64,000 nucleotides of DNA, taken from assembly GCF_963855985.1 (NCBI RefSeq), contig NC_087119.1:6488001-6552000 (forward strand), in the 5' to 3' direction. The notes beneath the pieces were generated by a model. It did no database searches. It worked only from the letters and a program-made list of their open reading frames with translations, and was not told the DNA's origin. Below are positions 32,030 through 43,149 of this stretch, in pieces. Position numbers and translations under genes: made by a program. The stretch is from Ostrinia nubilalis (Eukaryota > Arthropoda > Insecta > Lepidoptera > Crambidae). Positions within the stretch are counted from its first letter, which is position 1. Every line of letters starts with the position of its first letter.

Positions 32030-33790
32030 TTAACATTTCTCTTGATTTTAGTTCAGAATAGCGTCTGGGCGATACACAATGCCTATAGTAACACATTTAT
32101 TACTTAGGGCTTGAGCCAGACAATGTCCGCTGTTGAAACGTGACACCCTATTTTGTGAAAAGGGCTGCAAATACTATTTAGTCAGAGTTTACTTTGAATA
32201 GTAATAAACTCAGTGTTAGGCTTAGGACCCTTCCTTTAACCACCCTCGTGTAATATAAGCGTGAATCGCACGTAGTTATTAGACTTAAATACTTGATGTT
32301 TTCGTTCAAGGAAACCGTTAGTGAAACATTTTTTTCATAACAAGGTGCCAAATGGAGTGTTTTCCATTTGGTGCCCCCTTCAGTCTGCCGCCCCGGTATA
32401 CCTCCTCTAGATGTGTGCCTGAAGCGGAATGTTACACACCCACACATTGTCATGCTCTCGTCTAACATGCTTACCACTTCCCTCGGCTCAGTGATCCGAT
32501 CCTACCGAATCGTTGAATCTCGTAGAGATGTGCCGACGCTTAACGTAAAAAGATTTCATTTTTAGAAAATAGTCGTTAAGATGTATGCCAATTTATCTAC
32601 AGTTGGTTACTTGGTAGAAGCAATTTTGCAAAATTATTACATTCTAAGCTTTCTTCAATCTTTGCCAAGTTTTTTTCATTGACAGTTTTAAAAAGACTTT
32701 TATAGCACCTAGTCCTAAGACAAAATTATGTATGTAAACCCCTTTGCTTGTATTTGTGTCTGTCTTGTTGGTTGTCCTAATTAAATAAATAAATAAATAG
32801 GCACAGCTAAAAGAATTCCCACTAAAAAAAATCACACAGTCTCATGGCCAATGACATCGCCAGTGAGAAGGCCGTGTGGGATGTATAAAAAAGGTACTTT
32901 TAATGCGCAGTACAGGCGTGATGTACAAAATATACGACACGTGCTGGTGTCCTCAGCCAATTCCTGAGGACGATGGAGACAGACGAGGAGGAGTCGCTGG
33001 CAAATGGCTCAATATTGAGCTCTGAGGAATTGCTCCTCGAACTAGCTTGCTAACATGAACTTATCGGCGGAGGGTCATTGAACCAAAAAATACTTCAACA
33101 CCGTGATGCAGCTTCTAACCCTAGCGCCATCTAGTGATGAGCGTTGTAACTACTTCCTAAACTATAATTTATTACAATAAGCACAGCGATCTTTGGTGAG
33201 GTCTGGAATTGCACGTTAGGTATGTACTTATATATTTTTGGTAAAATAATACATTTTTTAAACTTTTAAAGCATAAACTAAAAACAGTTGAGATAATGTC
33301 GACAAATAAATAGGATTTAAATTCATATCCATGAGACAATCGTAGAAATATCGAATCGAAATTAATAGGTACTTCCCTCGAGTGATTCTGTTCGTAACGC
33401 GAAGTGACGTCACTTATAATTACCATACATTAATGTTTATGGAAACAGTGTACATTAACATAATTCATTTAAATCGTGGCCTTAGCATTAATAAGGCTTC
33501 GTACGAGTATGATCATGATGAAAATAATGTCTTTCGCAATACGTGCACGGTTCACTATAGTCTCTTTAGGTTAATCCACCAAAAGGGTACTTACTAAACC
33601 AAGAATTAAACAGGTAGATTTTCCCTAAAAGCAAATTGTAATACCACCCACACCATCATCGAATTGCCAACATCTTTGGCAATACAGCAACCTTAAATCA
33701 GGCTCGGTCAGGACAAAATTATCTGCATTGGTTTTCAAACATAATCTTCACAGCATAGAGCTTAAAATTAACGTGGGGTCAATGTGACCA
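32030..33790. other. No feature recognised
   Basis: AT-rich. Open frames at 32178-32477, 32368-32565, 32644-32835, 33172-33426 and 33382-33597 show no recognisable domain. A 'gcgccatctagtgatgag' motif at about 33123 is a common moth repeat fragment. Confidence 0.35.
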
Positions 33791-34009
33791 ATAAAGTAGG
33801 CCTAGGATGCGCGCCGCGATAAGCGGTTATCACGCCATTTATCGATTTTGCCCATACATTTTTACGTCGATAAAGTATATCACTATCCTAGCCCGGCTGG
33901 TTAACTGTAGGCGCACACTCGTCGACAGTCGACCGACACGCACACTACAGCGACAGAGCTAGACGCGGTGACTAAACTCGATGACAGGTTGCGGCCGACA
34001 TTTTCAGTT

Positions 34010-34230
34010 TTCCTAGGTTCAGTCCAGAGAATGCTAGGTTGCTTAAATAATAGCCAACTTCGCAAACAAGTTCCCAAGGTAGTCAATTTCATACAAAACG
34101 ATTTTACTATTATAAAGGGCCCGCGGAATATTTCACTTGCGCGAGCTAAGTCAGCACAGCGCCATCTATCGGCAGATTTACTATCTTTGTTGAGCATTAA
34201 ATTCAAAATGGTATTTTCGTAGTTGGTGCA
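34010..34230 (-). repeat. Interspersed repeat B, uninterrupted copy
   Basis: Reverse complement of 2290-2422 joined directly to 2876-2945, without the insertion at 2423-2866. Landmarks: 'agcgccatctat', 'tataaagggcccgcggaata', 'tacaaaacgatttta'. It serves as the empty-site reference for the retroposon. Confidence 0.6.
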
Positions 34231-34239
34231 TTCTTCAAA

Positions 34240-35180
34240 AGGGACACTTCGTAATGTGTATTTCGCAAAGTCGTGCTGTTATCTGTATAATGTCTGCAAA
34301 ACCGCACCGGAGAATATTAATAGCACTGTGCTCGCAGCCTTATCTACACAGTAATCAGTTTAATCACAATCAGCTAGGTAAACACACCATGGCTGAGTAA
34401 AGTACCTACTTATCACTCTAGTATTACTAGAACGGCCGGCCACTTGAATATTTCATGCATTGAAAAGTGAGTGGGAATAATTTATTATGGCGATATTAAT
34501 ATTATACCTAGGTACATTAGAACGAGTGTCGCTTATGTATAGCGCGATTGCTTTACACCGAGGCACAGTTTATTATGAGGTAAAGCTGATTTATCTGCTG
34601 TGACAGAGGCGACCAACGCTAACTAACAAGCACCTATGTACATGTACAGTCGCCATCAGTATGCACATTTTCGTTGCAAAATAAAATAACTCCTATTACA
34701 AGTTCGCAGATTTTAATTTACCTCAATGTGCCCTCACTGTACACGGTTAGGACAATGCTCGGCGCAGTCGGCGTTAACAGTCATCAAAGAACATTAATTG
34801 GTGCAGTTTCGAGCATCTAGCATAATTCGTGTGCAATGACGTCATTTGCCGCATTATCTGTCTGTGGTCAGTGCGGGGATTAATTAAACTAATGGCCAAC
34901 TAATACGAATAGTATTTTTATGAGTACCTACAGACAGAGTATATTGGTTGGAATAGGTACTTTCATATGAGTCCGTATTCCGCACGCACCGTAACGTAAA
35001 CGCCTCACTTCGCGGCGAAAGGCTATACGGTATCGATCCTTTTTGTTGATAAGTGTGCTTGTGACCTTAACCACACCTTAACTTACTTATAGGTATTATA
35101 AAGCTGAATAATTTATAAGTTTGTTTGGTGGAACGCGATAATCGCAGAAACTACTGGTCCGATTAAAAAAATGGGCCATA
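34240..35180. other. No feature recognised
   Basis: AT-rich with scattered 'tacctac' motifs. 'gtacagtcgcc' at 34645-34656 resembles a mariner-type TIR end but has no partner nearby. Confidence 0.35.
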
Positions 35181-35192
35181 TGCCGCAATTTT

Positions 35193-35290
35193 TGTTTATC
35201 CCCAACAGATGGCGCTGTACGCTTTTAGATCGCGGTATCGTTTGAAAATTCCGTCTGTATAAAAAGGGGCTGATATTTTGCTTCGACCAC
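35193..35290 (-). repeat. Interspersed repeat A, copy 3 (partial)
   Basis: Minus-strand match to the 3' part of the family: 'ccaacagatggcgctgtacg', 'gatcgcggtatcg' and 'aaggggctgatattttgc'. Confidence 0.55.
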
Positions 35291-36151
35291 CTACAAAAAT
35301 GTAGACTACATTAGGTAGATCTTTATATTGATGTCTTCTCCTCTTCCATCCATATTTTTGCAGAAGCTTACGAGTTGCACTTCCTCGTAAGCTTTAACAA
35401 CTATTAGGTAATAAATACGATTCGAGAAGAAAATATGTTTCTAAAACATTATGCGCCGATATTTAATAACAAAATTTGTTTCCCTGAGTCAGGCGAAATT
35501 ATTTGGCACGAGAAATCCCATATCACAAACACTATATCAATGCGAATCCGTCGAATATCCTGTTCCCGGCCGTTTACCGGGAATACCGGGACAAGCCGTA
35601 CCATTACCGTTTCCAGGAAATTAACAGGGAAAAACACGAACAAACATGGATAAGCTAGGTGAGATTAGCGATTAGCTACACGTTTCGTTTTTGCTTCTAG
35701 CTATGTATAATTATAACAAGGTACGGTCCGGTTTGCAGGTGATTATAGTAGGTACCTAATGACATTCTTGATTAGTCCTGTAAGTAGGTACCTACTTACT
35801 ATTTTGATTCATAATCTATGGGGGCGTCCATAAATTACGTGAGGCTTTTAGGGGGGGGAGGGGGTCAACGAAAATCTCACTAAATCTCACGTAGGGGAGA
35901 GGGGGGGTCTTGGAAAATATCACGTAATTTTTCCCGCAAGGAATAGAGTAAAATTGCCAGAAAACTGGGTTATTGAAGTAAAAAAAAAAATGTTTTTTTT
36001 ATGATGATAATGACAATTTATTCCAAACCGTCTAATCAAATTAAACTAAAAATGCCTCCATCTGCATTTGTGAACACTAAAGATGCAGAATAAATGTCGA
36101 AATTAAGAAAATTCGAAATTAAAAACAACTTCATCAGCATCGCTATTGCAT

Positions 36152-36880
36152 AATAAATTGGCCAAGTGCGTGTCGTCCCACGCGCAGTGTAGGGTTCCGT
36201 AGTTGTCTGTCGTTACCACAATATATTTCAGAAGCAAGCAATTACTTCTTCATCTAAAGTCACTTTTCATATTTTCTTCTAAGGAATTTTTACCGGTTAA
36301 GAAATTGTATAATGATGTGATGACATGAGTCAAATGACTATTACTCTTAAACTAAGTAATCTATCTTAACCGTTATAGTTTTCCTTGAAAAAATTCTACC
36401 CTAGAAATTTTATTTTACCGTTTTGTCGGCGTGATTAATATACATACCTTCACAAAATTACAGCTCCCCAGTGCCAATAGTTTCCAAGCAAAACCTCGGA
36501 CAGACAGACAGACATATCGAAACTATAAGGGTTCCTTGTCAGGACTACGGAACCCTAAAAAATGACATTACATAAGTATGAAAATATTAAGTATTCGTAG
36601 TTAAAGTAACCAATAGTCAAATTTGACAGATGTCAAATGTCAAGTGGTTAAATAACAGAAAAAAATGTTTTTTTAACAATGTTTAACTTGACTTTTAGTA
36701 CATTTTTTAACTATTAGTTTACATTTTATTAATATTAAACCATTAGTAGCAAAATTTAACAATTATTTATTTTAACTATGAATCAAAAAACTGGTCCTAG
36801 GTTGAAGCAATTGCTTGTCTTACTAAACGACGAGAAGCTACGGAACCCTGCACTGCGCGTGGCACGACACTGGGTTACTG
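36152..36880. mobile_element. Inner TIR element nested in Harbinger-like copy 2
   Basis: Begins 'ttggccaagtgcgtgtcg' and ends 'ctgcgcgtggcacgacactg'. It is the reverse complement of 16660-17376, including 'atagtttccaagc', 'aagggttccttgtcaggact' and 'acaattattt..ttaactatga'. Confidence 0.65.
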
Positions 36881-36919
36881 ATTTTTTCATATAAATCTAA
36901 TATACCTACTCGAAGCATA

Positions 36920-37323
36920 AACGGGACTATTCCCACCTCTCGTTCCCACCACTGCAACTCCTGTGTAGCCAGGATCTACAGCTTGACCGCCACAAAAACC
37001 CAACCAATGAAGGTCAAGTTTGTCCCGGGGGAAAGTTAAACTGTCATTGGACCCGCAACGAAATTAATCAGAAGAACATAGGAGGAGTTCGAAATTAAGG
37101 TTCGACTTCCCTCCATTGCAAAGCGGATGACAGGTGACAAACAAAGGTTTAAAACCTTTAAGAAAAAGATTATGCACCACGGACAATAAATTAAATTAAG
37201 GGGGCCTATCTTATGAGCAATTAGCAACTACCTGCCAATAATATTTTTCACAAAATCGCTTAAAAGCACGGAAATTTTTCCTTGTCGCGACAAGATCGGT
37301 GTAATAAATTGCGGAAACAGATG
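36920..37323. mobile_element. Retroposon-like insertion with 11-bp TSD
   Basis: Flanked by CTCGAAGCATA at 36909-36919 and 37324-37334, a single site in the undisrupted copy 1 (about 16625-16640, diverged). It begins ACGGGACTATTCCCACC. The first 215 bases match 41000-41215 ('gcaactcctgtgtagccagg', 'catggaccc'-like region, 'aattaatcagaagaacat'). No poly(A) is obvious at the 3' end. An 11-bp TSD fits LINE/SINE-type insertion; the family is not identified. Confidence 0.65.
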
Positions 37324-37634
37324 CTCGAAGCATAGACATTGCAAAATAGGCATTTTATTAAATATCACGTGAGATTAGGGGGGTGGGGGAGGGGGTCAGG
37401 CAAAATCTCACCAAATCTCACCAAGGGGGGCGGGGGGGTCGAAAAATGGACAAAATTGTCTCACGTAATTTATGGACGCCCCCTATTTAAATTGTAAATT
37501 GTAAAGTCATCAAAACCCGTCCAGTAGTTTTTGCACGAGTAACAAATATTCATCTATCGTCCCTCACGAACTTCAGCTATTTTATTTTGTAATTAGATTT
37601 ATAATTAATTAGAATCATCCCAGTGTTTATTATC

Positions 37635-38122
37635 TATATGTTACGGTCAATGTGATAAATTGAAAATTATTAATAATAACCGGTTATTATGAATAATTAC
37701 CGACAGTCGCGGTAAAAGTGATAAAATAATCACATTTAACAGTGATTATTTAATAATTCAACCTTAGTACTATCAAATTTCATAAAAGAGAACAACATCT
37801 TGTGTACGTGCTCGTGTACAGCCAAACTTTTGAACGTTTTGATATCATATATTAATATAATTTGGCATAATGAGTTTGGAATGTTTCTTGCATAATATTA
37901 CTTTTCCATGATGCCTATAACAGAATGTTTTGATTTAAAGCGAAAAATAGGTTAGGGTGCGGCGGGGGTGGCCCTTGGGCCACCCCTAAGCCGCCTATTT
38001 AGTTTTATACACACATAAATGACATTATATTAATCACATTTACCAAATCATGCGGTAATTATTCATAATAACCGGCGATTATTCATAATTTTCACATTTA
38101 TCACTTTGACCGTAACATATAT
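37635..38122. mobile_element. MITE with TATATGTTACGGTCAA ends
   Basis: The two ends are reverse complements over about 85 bp with mismatches: 'atgttacggtcaa.gtgata', then 'gaaaattat' and 'aataaccggttattatgaat'. Near the right centre lies the hairpin 'gggtggcccttgggccaccc'. No coding frame. The boundary is ambiguous within TATAT. Confidence 0.65.
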
Positions 38123-38162
38123 ACAACATTTATTTGCTTAAAATGTCTCATAAAAAAACTCA

Positions 38163-38395
38163 TAAAACTCATTTATTTATGCACTAGCGGCCGCCCGCGA
38201 CTTCGTACGCGTGGATCCCGTTTTACCCCCTTAGGGGTGGAGTTTTGTAGAATACTTTCTTAGCGGATGCCTACGTCATAACATCTACTTGCATGCTAAA
38301 TTTCAGCACGATCCGTCCAGTGGTTTGGGGCGTTTGGGCTGTGCGTTAATAGATTACTATGTCAGTCAGTCAGTCAGTCACCTTTAGAAGAGAAG
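38163..38395 (-). repeat. Helitron-like relative with CAGT microsatellite
   Basis: 'cactagcggccgcccgcgac' is followed by 'cgtggatcccgttttaccc', 'gcacgatccgtccagtggtt', 'gggctgtgcgtt' and (CAGT)4-5 at 38371-38390. The related copy at 40168-40335 lacks the microsatellite. Confidence 0.5.
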
Positions 38396-38399
38396 ATAA

Positions 38400-38561
38400 T
38401 GGCTTTGGCAGCTATCCTAAAAAAAACTGTCTGGCAAGGAGTTGGAAGCTGATTTTTATTTAAAATATTAGAGCAACAATTAGAAGTAGTTTCCTCATCA
38501 GCCAGACAGTTTTGACAGTTTTAACTCCTTGCCAGACAGTTTAGGATAGCTGCCAAAGCCA
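38400..38561. repeat. 162-bp hairpin repeat
   Basis: The left arm 38400-38443 ('ggctttggcagctatcctaa', 'aactgtctggcaaggagtt') pairs with the right arm 38523-38561, which lacks five A residues present on the left. The 79-nt spacer contains further 'cagacagtt' words. It could be a small foldback element. Nothing specific supports a miRNA. Confidence 0.7.
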
Positions 38562-38941
38562 CGATGACCCAAACTTCATGATTCACCAACATTCTATCCT
38601 ATATTGGGAGCATACGCTGACAAACTTTCAGCTTTTATAAAATGACGTAGGTCTGGCGTTCACTAGCTCTCAGTCTATTTGAAAAGTAACAATTAAGTAG
38701 TGACGAGAAGTAACAAAGCTCTTTAGATTCATGCCTTCCTAGTACTAGTATAATAAAATTTAAAGTTATCTTCTACTTAATTGCATTTTACGTCATACTG
38801 ACCTTGAATTGGCACCTCCTCCTTCATTGATACAGAGCTTATCAGTATTTTTATTATACCTACCTATCGAATGGCTCACGGTTTTCATTGTCTTACGATA
38901 AAAACAATATTGTTTGTCTCGCAATCATACCTACCTGCATG

Positions 38942-39552
38942 CTTAGATTAATAAAACCTAGATAGATAGTCAGTGCACGAAAGGTGAGGCAGATTTTAGT
39001 AAGCCAGAATGGCTTACTCGTAAACGTCACATGAACTGTCAAAGTGAAAAATTGGTAAACACGTCCGACGACTTTTAATTAATTAAGACGGTTTGTGCTG
39101 TGAAAGGGTGTCTAAATACATCAGAAAAACTAAAGAAAGTGACCAGTGTTACATTTCATAAGTAAGTACTACGATTCGACGCGTATTTTGCTTGAATTTG
39201 GCTTTCAAAAATTAAATACGGGAATGATACCAGTAACAATTAAATTTATTTCCCAATTGTTCGCCGTACAAATACACTTCCTTTTTTATGAAATCGAGAC
39301 TTTTCAGTCGATTTATCTTATTGTAATTAGGTAGGTACTTTGAATTCAATAAATAAGTAAGTACATGATGCGTTTTGTTTTTGTTAGTTATAAAATAATT
39401 AAAAACGTATTAAAAATTTCCCTACTTTCGGGAAAATCGCCTTCACTGTCTACACTCCCCAACAAAATTGACACTAATGACATAAGATTTTTGCCTCACT
39501 CTTGACGAAGCGTTTGTATGAAGACTATCCATCTAGGTTTTATTAATCTAAG
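38942..39552 (+). mobile_element. Non-autonomous P-like element, copy 1, 8-bp TSD
   Basis: Ends CTTAGATTAATAAAACCTAG and its reverse complement; exact 8-bp TSD CCTGCATG (38934-38941 and 39553-39560). It contains a THAP-domain first exon (39085-39161). P-element transposases start with a THAP zinc finger and make 8-bp TSDs, so the P superfamily is the best fit. The rest of the transposase is absent. Compared with copy 2 it lacks 123 bp, apparently lost between two 'attaggtagg' direct repeats, and a 10-bp tandem repeat. Confidence 0.85.
39085..39161 (+). pseudogene. THAP exon of P-like transposase, start codon lost
   Basis: The frame reads TVCAVKGCLNTSEKL, then KKVTSVTFHK. C-x4-C spacing followed by a TFHK strand is the beginning of a THAP (C2CH) zinc finger that binds transposon ends. 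Where a start would be expected there is AAG-ACG-G instead of a Kozak-like AAG-ATG-G, with a stop a few codons upstream, so translation cannot start here. The exon runs into AA|GTAAGTA, a near-perfect splice donor at 39162. The later zinc ligands and catalytic parts are missing. Confidence 0.7.
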
Positions 39553-40167
39553 CCTGCATGGATTTACGTTTTTGAGATTTAATAAATGTGAAATTTTACG
39601 CACATTTTAGTCTTGTGGACTTTTATGAATGCTCTATTTATGAATAAAACAATATGATGTAGATTTTTGATTATCTAACTAAGCTTATGTACCTACCTAC
39701 TTCTAGACATTCATTGTGCCCTACTTAGATAAAAGTGTATGAAAATAGAGCAGAAGTTTTATGGACAATAAATGTTTCTATAAAGATCTAGGCTACAATC
39801 CTTTGAAAATAAACAATTAGTAGTGAGGAGAAGTAGCAAAGCTCTTTAGATTCATGCTTTCCTGGTACTAATAATAAAATTTAAAGTTATCTTGTAAGTA
39901 CTTTGTTGCACTTCAGTATACTTAATTGCATTTACGTCATACTGTCCTTGATTTGGCACCTCCTCCTTCATTGATACAGAGCTTATGTATTTATTATACC
40001 TATCGAAAGTATTCGAAAGGCTCACGGTTTTCATTGTCTTACGATAAAAACAATATTGTTGTCTCGCAATCATAACTGTATGGACATACGTCTTTGAGAT
40101 TTAATAAGTGAAATTTTACGCACATTTTAAATTCTGTGGACTTTTATGAATGCTCCATTTATGAATA

Positions 40168-40335
40168 GATCTAGCGGCCGCCCGCGACTTCGTACGCGTG
40201 GATCCCGTTTTACCCCCCCTTAGGCGGAGTTTCGTAAAATCCTTTCTTAGCGGATGCCTACGTCATAACATCTACCTGCATGCCAAATTTCAGCACGATT
40301 CGTCCAGTGGTTTGAGCTGTGCGTTGACCAGTATT
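40168..40335 (-). repeat. Helitron-like relative ('cccgcgacttcgtac' variant)
   Basis: Nearly the same as 38163-38340: 'tagcggccgcccgcgacttc', 'ggatcccgttttacccccc', 'gcacgattcgtccagtggtt', 'gagctgtgcgttga'. Confidence 0.5.
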
Positions 40336-40339
40336 AAAC

Positions 40340-40828
40340 CTACCACTGCTTCAGGACAATAAATGGGCCAGTGCTGAGAAGAAGCAGCGCAAGAAACTTA
40401 GTCACTATTGTCAGCTGTATTTCAATTAATACGAGTGCCTTGTCTCAGTCTAAAAGAAAATTTTAAGAAAAGCAAGCGATAACGGATTTTAAAGGAACTA
40501 AAACCAAACTCGTTACTTAAATGTAGGGTGGCTACTTATATTAATTAAAAAACAGATGCGCAGTGGAATTTAATATTATGTAAGTGGAAAAGGAGCTTTA
40601 TTAAAATAGGGCAAAACTGGGAATGGAGGGGATAAGAGGCTTTCAATTCAACCTCAAGTCGTCTGTCTTCCGTAGAAGGCATTCAATAATGTCTTGGTAG
40701 GTAGTAATGGATTGGTTAGATGCTTTGTTTCCTAGATATCAGATCGCTTTCTTTGAAATAGGTCCCGTAAAAAAGTTGAGGTGAACACTGATGTAATAAT
40801 CTGAACACAAAATTTCTGTTTCCGGGTG
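40340..40828. other. No feature recognised
   Basis: AT-rich; no exon or repeat recognised. Confidence 0.3.
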
Positions 40829-40921
40829 AAGCTCGCTTCCACCTTCGGCCTGATCATCACTTACCAGTTACCATCAGGTGAGATACAGGCCAAGAGCTTC
40901 CTCATTGTGAATAAAAAAAAT
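40829..40921 (+). mobile_element. SINE 3' part (5'-truncated)
   Basis: 'ccgggtgaagctcgcttcca', 'cttcggcctgatcatcactt', 'caggtgagatacaggccaag', 'agcttcctcattg' and an A-run at the end. It matches the 3' half of the full-length tRNA-derived SINE at 59051-59380 (minus). Confidence 0.7.
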
Positions 40922-40999
40922 CACACACACAATTTAGTCAGAAATCAGAATATCCAAGACTAATCACTTGTCTTGTCTTTATAAGGAGTATATTTAAGT

Positions 41000-41215
41000 A
41001 CGGGTCTATTCCCACCATTCGTTCCCACCGCTGCAACTCCTGTGTAGCCAGGATCTACAGCTTGACTGGCAATAATAACCCAACCAGTGAAGGTCAAGTT
41101 TGTTCCGGGGGTAAGTTAAACTGTCATTGGACCCGTAACGAAATTAATCAGAAGAACATTGGAGGAGTTCGGAGTTAAGGTTCAACTTCCCGCCATTGCA
41201 AAGCGGATTACAGTA
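41000..41215 (+). repeat. Second copy of the 36920-37323 repeat (partial)
   Basis: 'tacgggtctattcccacc' to 'gccattgcaaagcggatta' matches 36920-37130 with scattered substitutions. The 3' half is missing here. Confidence 0.65.
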
Positions 41216-41248
41216 CCCAAAATGGTGAATTTAAATTCTGATTCTAGT

Positions 41249-41373
41249 GCCTGCTTTCCCTGTTTCAATCCCTAATTTTTAAGTGACCCCTATGGTAACA
41301 ATTTGTTAACAAATAACAGGAATTTTGTTTACATAGGGGTCACTTAAAATTAGGGATTGATGGAGAAAACGGG
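41249..41373. mobile_element. Foldback MITE
   Basis: The left arm 'ccctaatttttaagtgaccc' pairs with the right arm 'gggtcacttaaaattaggg'; the outer parts also match (ccctgtttcaat against attgatggagaaaacggg). Most of the 125 bp folds on itself. Confidence 0.7.
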
Positions 41374-41379
41374 CATAGG

Positions 41380-42085
41380 TTTCTTAAATCTTCCAACAGT
41401 TAGGTTCATTACTACAACCCTGTTTCCATAGGTTGCCTGTATGCCACACCTTGTGATTGTACGTCCACGAACAAAGCATGAAAATAACCCGGATAGGAGA
41501 AGCTAGTTGACCTAGATAAGGTATTGAGGTCATGCCGACATAAACGGGGCGGGGCCTGATGTACACACGAGGCACATTAAGCTTAACACTAGGGAATCGT
41601 GTGTAGTTATAATAGGTACGATTTTGCAGCGAAAATAGTCTGATAGTCGTAATAAGTAGTCTGTACTGTGGTGCATGAATCATGCATGTAGGTATAACTA
41701 CTACATAGTTATTTTGTGGTTTATCCCATACATTATTGTTATGTAGCCGAACTCTAGTTATAATCCGACAGTCCCTGTAAGCCGAGAGTAGGTAAGTACA
41801 TAAGTATTCAGCATTCTGTATGTGAAAGTCCAGCTGAAAAATTCAAATTTTTGTTTTTAAATTCGAATTTAGTTCAACTCGTATTGATAAAATGTATAGC
41901 GAGTCCAATATTGTGTAAATACATAAATGCTATATAATACACCATGCATTATGTAGTAGACAAGGGTTTGTCTTTGTTCTGTATTGTTTGGACAGCAAGA
42001 GAAAGAGATAACTAGGTACAAGTCAAGTCACTTTGCAATAAGTAACGGACTCGAGTATTAGTTAAAAGAGTATACTTATAAGCTT
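41380..42085. other. No feature recognised
   Basis: A 99-codon minus-strand frame (41384-41683) has no motif I recognise. The rest is AT-rich. Confidence 0.3.
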
Positions 42086-42086
42086 A

Positions 42087-42308
42087 CTAGCTTTCCGCCC
42101 GCGGCTTCGCCCGCGTGGAATTTTGTCTGTCACAGAAAAACTTTATCGCGCGCGTCCCTGTTTCAAAAACAGGAATACAAACTATCCTAATGTCCTTTCC
42201 CGGGACTATAACTATCTCTATGCCAAATTTCATCAAAATCGGTTCAGTGGTTTAGGCGTGAAAGAGAGACAGATAGACAGTTACTTTCGCATTTATAATA
42301 TGAGTATA
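42087..42308 (-). mobile_element. Helitron-like element (Lep1 type)
   Basis: The left edge is CTAG followed by 'ctttccgcccgcggcttcgc'. It then reads 'tctgtcacagaaaaacttta', 'cgcgcgcgtccctgtttc', 'ccaaatttcatcaaaatcgg' and 'gcgtgaaagagagac', and ends 'ttataatatgagtat'. Minus orientation, with CTAG as the 3' end. Confidence 0.65.
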
Positions 42309-42723
42309 GAAGTATATACTCGTATAGTATGATATGATGTGCCGTCGACGAAACAAAAAGTTTATCTTTCCAAGTCCAACAAGCAACTCGACGAAAACGG
42401 TTTAACGGTGGTCCCATAAATATTTTCAAACATCTAATTTTGTTCTCCCGGAAGAGACGCAGGTTCACCCCTTTTCCCCTGTGCTTGAGCGCCCACTTAC
42501 TAAGTTTTCATATACAATCATCCCTGTAATTTTTTGAGTAGTATTTAGACAGGTGCATAATAATTATTATGATGATCGTATCATATCATACATTATTATG
42601 CAACACGTAGTAAAAACAACAAATTACGAGTACAAATACGTGTGGTAGTTGTTTTAAAATTAAATGAAATGAAGTTGAATAATTTCTAAAAGCGCATAAT
42701 CATTGTTTTGTGCATTGCTCGTA

Positions 42724-43140
42724 TAGGGTTGCCAGATAGAAACTAATTAAATCTGGGACAATCTTAGATAAGGTAGTTTGAAAAACCCCTCCCTGGAAAA
42801 TAACCTGGAAGGTAAGCCAATGAAAAGTAAGTAAGCGCCAGTGTTAGCTTGATTAATGTGCCGATCGCAAAGACGTCTGTTCCTCGCAACAACATGATCA
42901 TTTATCGTGTCATCGTAGCGCGAGCTACAGGAACACTTCAAAAAATATTTTGTGTGAGCCTACAATACCTACCTACATACCGCAACTGTGTTGTGAATTG
43001 TTTGGACTCTTGGACACGCGCTTGTCAGCCCACCCCCGAAATTCTTAGAAATATTAATTTGACTTACTTTATCATCATTATTACTAATCACACCTAAAAC
43101 CCGGGACAATCCCGGATTTCCCGGCCAGCTGGCAACCCTA
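42724..43140. mobile_element. hAT-like miniature element containing repeat A
   Basis: Ends TAGGGTTGCCAGATAG and GCCAGCTGGCAACCCTA are inverted. Internal 'cccgggacaatcccgg' resembles other elements of this group. Repeat A (42834-43010) lies inside. The flanking 8-mers (tgctcgta and gggcatca) differ, so no TSD. Confidence 0.6.
42834..43010 (+). repeat. Interspersed repeat A, copy 4
   Basis: Keeps the 5' part of the family: 'agcgccagtgttagcttgat', 'cgcaaagacg', 'cgcaacaacatgatcattta', 'gagctac' and 'ccgcaactgtgttgtg'. It is truncated before the 3' landmarks. Confidence 0.55.
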
Positions 43141-43149
43141 GGGCATCAG

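Larger units (their letters stand above)
35820..37483. mobile_element. Harbinger-like TIR element, copy 2, TSD TAT
   Basis: Same ends as 16476-17613 (GGGGGCGTCCATAAATTACG), here flanked by TAT (35817-35819 and 37484-37486). The interior matches copy 1 in reverse orientation, including the nested TIR repeat at about 36152-36880. The extra length is explained by a 404-bp insertion at 36920-37323. No transposase. Confidence 0.8.
38680..40165 (+). repeat. Tandem duplication, one unit hit by a P-like element
   Basis: 38682-38933 plus 39561-39655 match 39811-40165 in the same orientation: 'agctctttagattcatgc', 'ttggcacctcctccttcatt', 'cacggttttcattgtcttac' and 'ggacttttatgaatgctc'. The first unit carries the P-like element at 38942-39552; the second is uninterrupted at the corresponding place (about 40068-40090). 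Confidence 0.8.

Noticed and set aside
38400..38561. miRNA precursor at the 162-bp hairpin
   Set aside because: The arms are too long and too perfectly paired, with the flavour of a foldback repeat, and no conserved miRNA seed was recognised.
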